A stretch of DNA of 13,470 nt from JAKLQJ01 sp964534135 (GTDB lineage: Bacteria; Elusimicrobiota; Elusimicrobia; Elusimicrobiales; UBA9959), in assembly GCA_964534135.1 (NCBI GenBank), contig CAZHQC010000060.1, forward strand, positions 1 to 13,470, given 5' to 3'. Shown one piece after another: positions 13,402 to 13,470 of the stretch; within the stretch, counting starts at the first letter, position 1, and each line of letters starts with the position of its first letter. Position numbers and translations under genes: made by a program. Below the pieces are notes generated by a model that saw nothing but the letters and a program-made list of their open reading frames with translations, had not been told where the DNA came from and made no database searches.

Positions 13402-13470
13402 TAACGCCAAAAAATAGGCACATTCAAGTCGCTAGTGCAACAAATCCATTAAACACTTCTGCCGGTGTTT

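Noticed and set aside
13320..13470. A short plus-strand gene starting at the ATG near 13330
   Set aside because: It stops after a few codons, and the stretch instead carries the minus-strand TPR promoter.

Overview
The window is AT-rich DNA from a Gram-negative bacterium. Several proteins carry signal-peptidase-I type leaders, there is a PorV/UPF0164-like outer-membrane protein (now broken), and the peptide-binding protein lacks a lipobox Cys. The gene mix (sodium/amino-acid symporter, OppA/DppA-type binding protein, GapN-like aldehyde dehydrogenase, long periplasmic amidase) and the visible gene decay recall Elusimicrobiota/Endomicrobia. That placement comes from memory of the families, not from a search, and is tentative.

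Left block (1-5934, + strand): the 3' part of an NSS/SNF-family sodium symporter ends in a strong hairpin. A three-gene run follows: an exported protein with two cysteine-peptidase domains (C39-like, then SH3b plus NlpC/P60 of YkfC type), a three-TM protein with an NADase-type glycan-binding (discoidin-like) domain coupled by TAATG, and a family 5 peptide-binding protein. Together they suggest periplasmic handling of wall or dietary peptides and their capture for import, loosely parallel to the dpp-ykf arrangement of Bacillus.

Middle block (5935-8942): endonuclease III (nth, +) and a GapN-like aldehyde dehydrogenase (-). The dehydrogenase is bracketed by duplicated pieces of its neighbours. 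To its left, after intact nth, lies a copy of the 3' tail of the GAF-PAS gene. To its right, before the intact GAF-PAS gene, lies a decayed copy of the nth 3' tail. This is the pattern expected if the dehydrogenase segment entered an nth/GAF-PAS junction by duplication or circle integration. The roughly 490-base gap right of the dehydrogenase also holds a 14-bp tandem array and a cluster of palindromes.

Right block (8921-13470): a minus-strand pair, an Amidase_3 cell-wall hydrolase followed with ATGA overlap by a GAF-PAS protein lacking an output domain. Next comes a plus-strand PorV-like gene broken in its signal peptide by a 14-bp (2 x 7) tandem insertion and cut short at the 3' end. Last is a minus-strand membrane-anchored TPR protein with a good promoter. 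No CRISPR array, tRNA, rRNA or transposase gene was seen.
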